A stretch of 64,000 bases of DNA from Maritimibacter alkaliphilus (GTDB taxonomy: Bacteria > Pseudomonadota > Alphaproteobacteria > Rhodobacterales > Rhodobacteraceae): positions 558,001 through 622,000 of the forward strand of contig NZ_JAHVIT010000002.1 in the NCBI RefSeq assembly GCF_019801605.1, in the 5' to 3' direction. The translations under genes were made by a program, and so were the position numbers. Numbering within the stretch: the stretch's first letter is position 1; each line of letters starts with the position of its first letter. The notes under the pieces were generated by a model, which saw only the letters and a program-made list of their open reading frames with translations, made no database searches and was not told the origin of the DNA. Positions 62,551 through 64,000 of the stretch are shown one piece after another.

Positions 62551-64000
62551 TCAGTCGGAGCGGGGCGCCCGCGACAGCCGCTGGACGACGTCACGGATCA
62601 GGGCCGAGCCGCGGACGCTGATCACGCCGGGGGCCTCGCCCTCGGCGTAGAACCGCACGAAGAGGGCCTCGCGCTGCGCTGCGTCGGGCAGCAGTTGCAG
62701 GCGCACGCCGTCCTGCGTCGTGCCGATGACATAGGCGGCGAGGTCCCCGGGCACATCCGCGATCTGCAGCGTGCCCCGTGTCTCGATCGGCAGCGAGACG
62801 CCGCGCAGCTTGACGGTGTCCGAGGTCAGCGAGGAAATCCACAGGAACCAAGACACGCCCTCGGCCTCGAAGGTCACGCGCTCGGGCTTGTCGCTGACGT
62901 GGATCTCCTGCCGGGGCAGCTCGATGCAGGCCATGGTGGTCACCGCCAGCACCAGCAGGTTGTAGAGCGTCCAGAACAGGATCACCCATTTGCCGTCGCC
63001 CGCGTCGTAGAAGGCAAAGCTGTCCGACACGATGCCGAGGCACAGGCCGACGAGGGTCAGGACGAAGCCGATCGCGAAGGGGGCCATCAGGCGCCATTGC
63101 ACCTGCACCTTTGAGCGGTCGCCCCCCTTCGCCGTGACCGAGAAGGGGTGGCCGTAGGGCTTGAAGAGCCCGGTGAAGGCCGCGCGTGAAATCGGGATCG
63201 CGCCGAGCAGCTGGCTCACGTCGTTGAGGATCGGGACGACCATGCCGCGGCTGAGGATGTTCAGCACGGCGATGATCCAGATGTAGTAGCAGCCGAAATA
63301 GCTGATCACGTCGGGCAGGCGCGCATCCACCACGGTGATGTTGAAGTACCAGTAGAGCAGGGGAAAGACGATGGCCGCGATCCGGAACGGAAAGGTCGTC
63401 GTCCAGTAGAAGATCGAGTCGATCACGCTCCACCGGTCGCGCAGGCGCAGGTTGTGCTTGGCCAGCGGGCCGAGGCTGGACCGGGCGATCTGCATCAGGC
63501 CGAGGCACCAGCGGGCCCGCTGGGTGACGTATTCCTTCAGCCCTTCGGGGGCGAGGCCCTCGGTCAGGGGTTCGGACAGGTAGACTGTCTTCCAGCCGCC
63601 GTTCTGCAGCACCAGCGTCAGCATGAAGTCCTCGGTGACGCTTTCGGTGTTGAAGCCGCCCACGTCGCGCAGCGCCTCCCACCGGCAGATCGAGGAGGTG
63701 CCGCAGCAGAAGGCGATCCCCCAGCCATCGCGCGAGGGCTGCATGTGGTCGAAGAAGAAGCGCTGCTCGTCCGGGTAGGAGCGGGTCAGGCCGAGGTTGT
63801 GCTGGATCGGGTCCGGGTTGAAGAAGTGCTGCGGCGTCTGCACGAGGCCCACCTCGGGGTCGTGGAACAGGGCTAGCGTGCGCGACAGGAAGCCCCGGTG
63901 TGGCACGAAGTCCGCGTCCAGCACGGCGACGTAGTCGGGCACCACCGGATCCTCGGCCAGCCGGTCGAGGGCGTGGTTGATGTTGCCCGCCTTCTGGCCC
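62551..64000 (-). CDS. Cellulose synthase-like family 2 glycosyltransferase with PilZ-type C-terminus (partial, N-terminus off the right edge)
   Basis: Visible are about 483 residues. AVLDADFVPHRG carries the DxD metal site, VTEDFMLTL the TED catalytic base, and QRARWCLG the QxxRW acceptor motif of processive beta-glycan synthases. At least six membrane segments follow, then a soluble part with VSLPIETRGTLQIADVPG and RLQLLPDAAQREALFVRFYAEG resembling a PilZ c-di-GMP module. This fits BcsA or a mixed-linkage beta-glucan synthase; the N-terminal part and any BcsB lie outside. It converges with the Cache gene. Confidence 0.87.
   Translation of the reverse strand, partial: GQKAGNINHALDRLAEDPVVPDYVAVLDADFVPHRGFLSRTLALFHDPEVGLVQTPQHFFNPDPIQHNLGLTRSYPDEQRFFFDHMQPSRDGWGIAFCCGTSSICRWEALRDVGGFNTESVTEDFMLTLVLQNGGWKTVYLSEPLTEGLAPEGLKEYVTQRARWCLGLMQIARSSLGPLAKHNLRLRDRWSVIDSIFYWTTTFPFRIAAIVFPLLYWYFNITVVDARLPDVISYFGCYYIWIIAVLNILSRGMVVPILNDVSQLLGAIPISRAAFTGLFKPYGHPFSVTAKGGDRSKVQVQWRLMAPFAIGFVLTLVGLCLGIVSDSFAFYDAGDGKWVILFWTLYNLLVLAVTTMACIELPRQEIHVSDKPERVTFEAEGVSWFLWISSLTSDTVKLRGVSLPIETRGTLQIADVPGDLAAYVIGTTQDGVRLQLLPDAAQREALFVRFYAEGEAPGVISVRGSALIRDVVQRLSRAPRSD

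Overview
This 64 kb window is chromosomal sequence from a GC-rich alphaproteobacterium, most likely of the Roseobacter/Rhodobacteraceae group. The evidence is the split F1 ATP synthase operon (atpHAGDC without the Fo genes), an etfBA operon divergent from a covalent-flavin FAD/GcvT oxidase, three TRAP-type solute receptors (two with full transporters), a PyrC-less pyrimidine cluster, and GTG/ATG starts with clear AGGAG-type ribosome sites. I see no tRNA, rRNA, CRISPR array, transposase or prophage gene. Almost every base is accounted for by about 50 protein genes, and many neighbouring genes overlap by ATGA or TGATG.

Layout. 1-4142: electron transfer flavoprotein (etfB-etfA) divergent from a dimethylglycine/sarcosine-type dehydrogenase. 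4152-14398: DUF2125 protein, ChaC-like cyclotransferase, a MotA/ExbB-like channel with an OmpA-stalk partner, LytM/M23 peptidase, ClpA, GloB and a methyltransferase. 14844-19768: F1 ATP synthase operon with a strong terminator. 19845-34272: mixed housekeeping genes (VOC protein, H-type lectin-domain protein, Prs, DsbA-like isomerase, alpha/beta hydrolase, threonine aldolase, YcgN, RibF, MaoC hydratase, HAD hydrolase, double-SH3 protein, Mn-pyrophosphatase, HrpB, MFS transporter). 34329-42917: SDR, 5-oxoprolinase PxpA/C/B, divergent TRAP transporter dctPQM, winged-helix regulator and FmdA/AmdA amidase. 43209-47787: CX5R phosphatase and a three-subunit GMC dehydrogenase (Tat small subunit, Fe-S/FAD subunit, triheme cytochrome c). 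48448-49524: orphan TRAP receptor. 49895-57910: a same-strand block of XRE regulator, dctP, dctQ, dctM, pyrK, pyrD, N-carbamoyl amidohydrolase, pyrE and a small unknown gene. 58206-60344: PNPOx-like protein divergent from a MocR/PdxR regulator. 60708-64000: small putative beta-barrel, membrane Cache sensor and a cellulose-synthase-like glycosyltransferase running off the right end.

How the genes work together. The most interesting unit is the TRAP-pyrKD-carbamoylase-pyrE block. An NAD-linked class 1B dihydroorotate dehydrogenase (PyrD with a catalytic-position Cys plus PyrK), an orotate phosphoribosyltransferase and an N-carbamoyl-amino-acid-type hydrolase are translationally coupled, directly behind a TRAP transporter. 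This reads as an uptake and utilisation system for orotate, dihydroorotate or ureidosuccinate rather than ordinary de novo synthesis. A second coherent unit couples a TRAP transporter to 5-oxoprolinase through a compact divergent promoter. Two other noteworthy elements are a pair of intergenic mosaics built from AATT-centred palindromes, and a MotA/OmpA-like pair whose periplasmic partner has a very long coiled-coil stalk. Functions are from sequence motifs read by eye; no database search was run.
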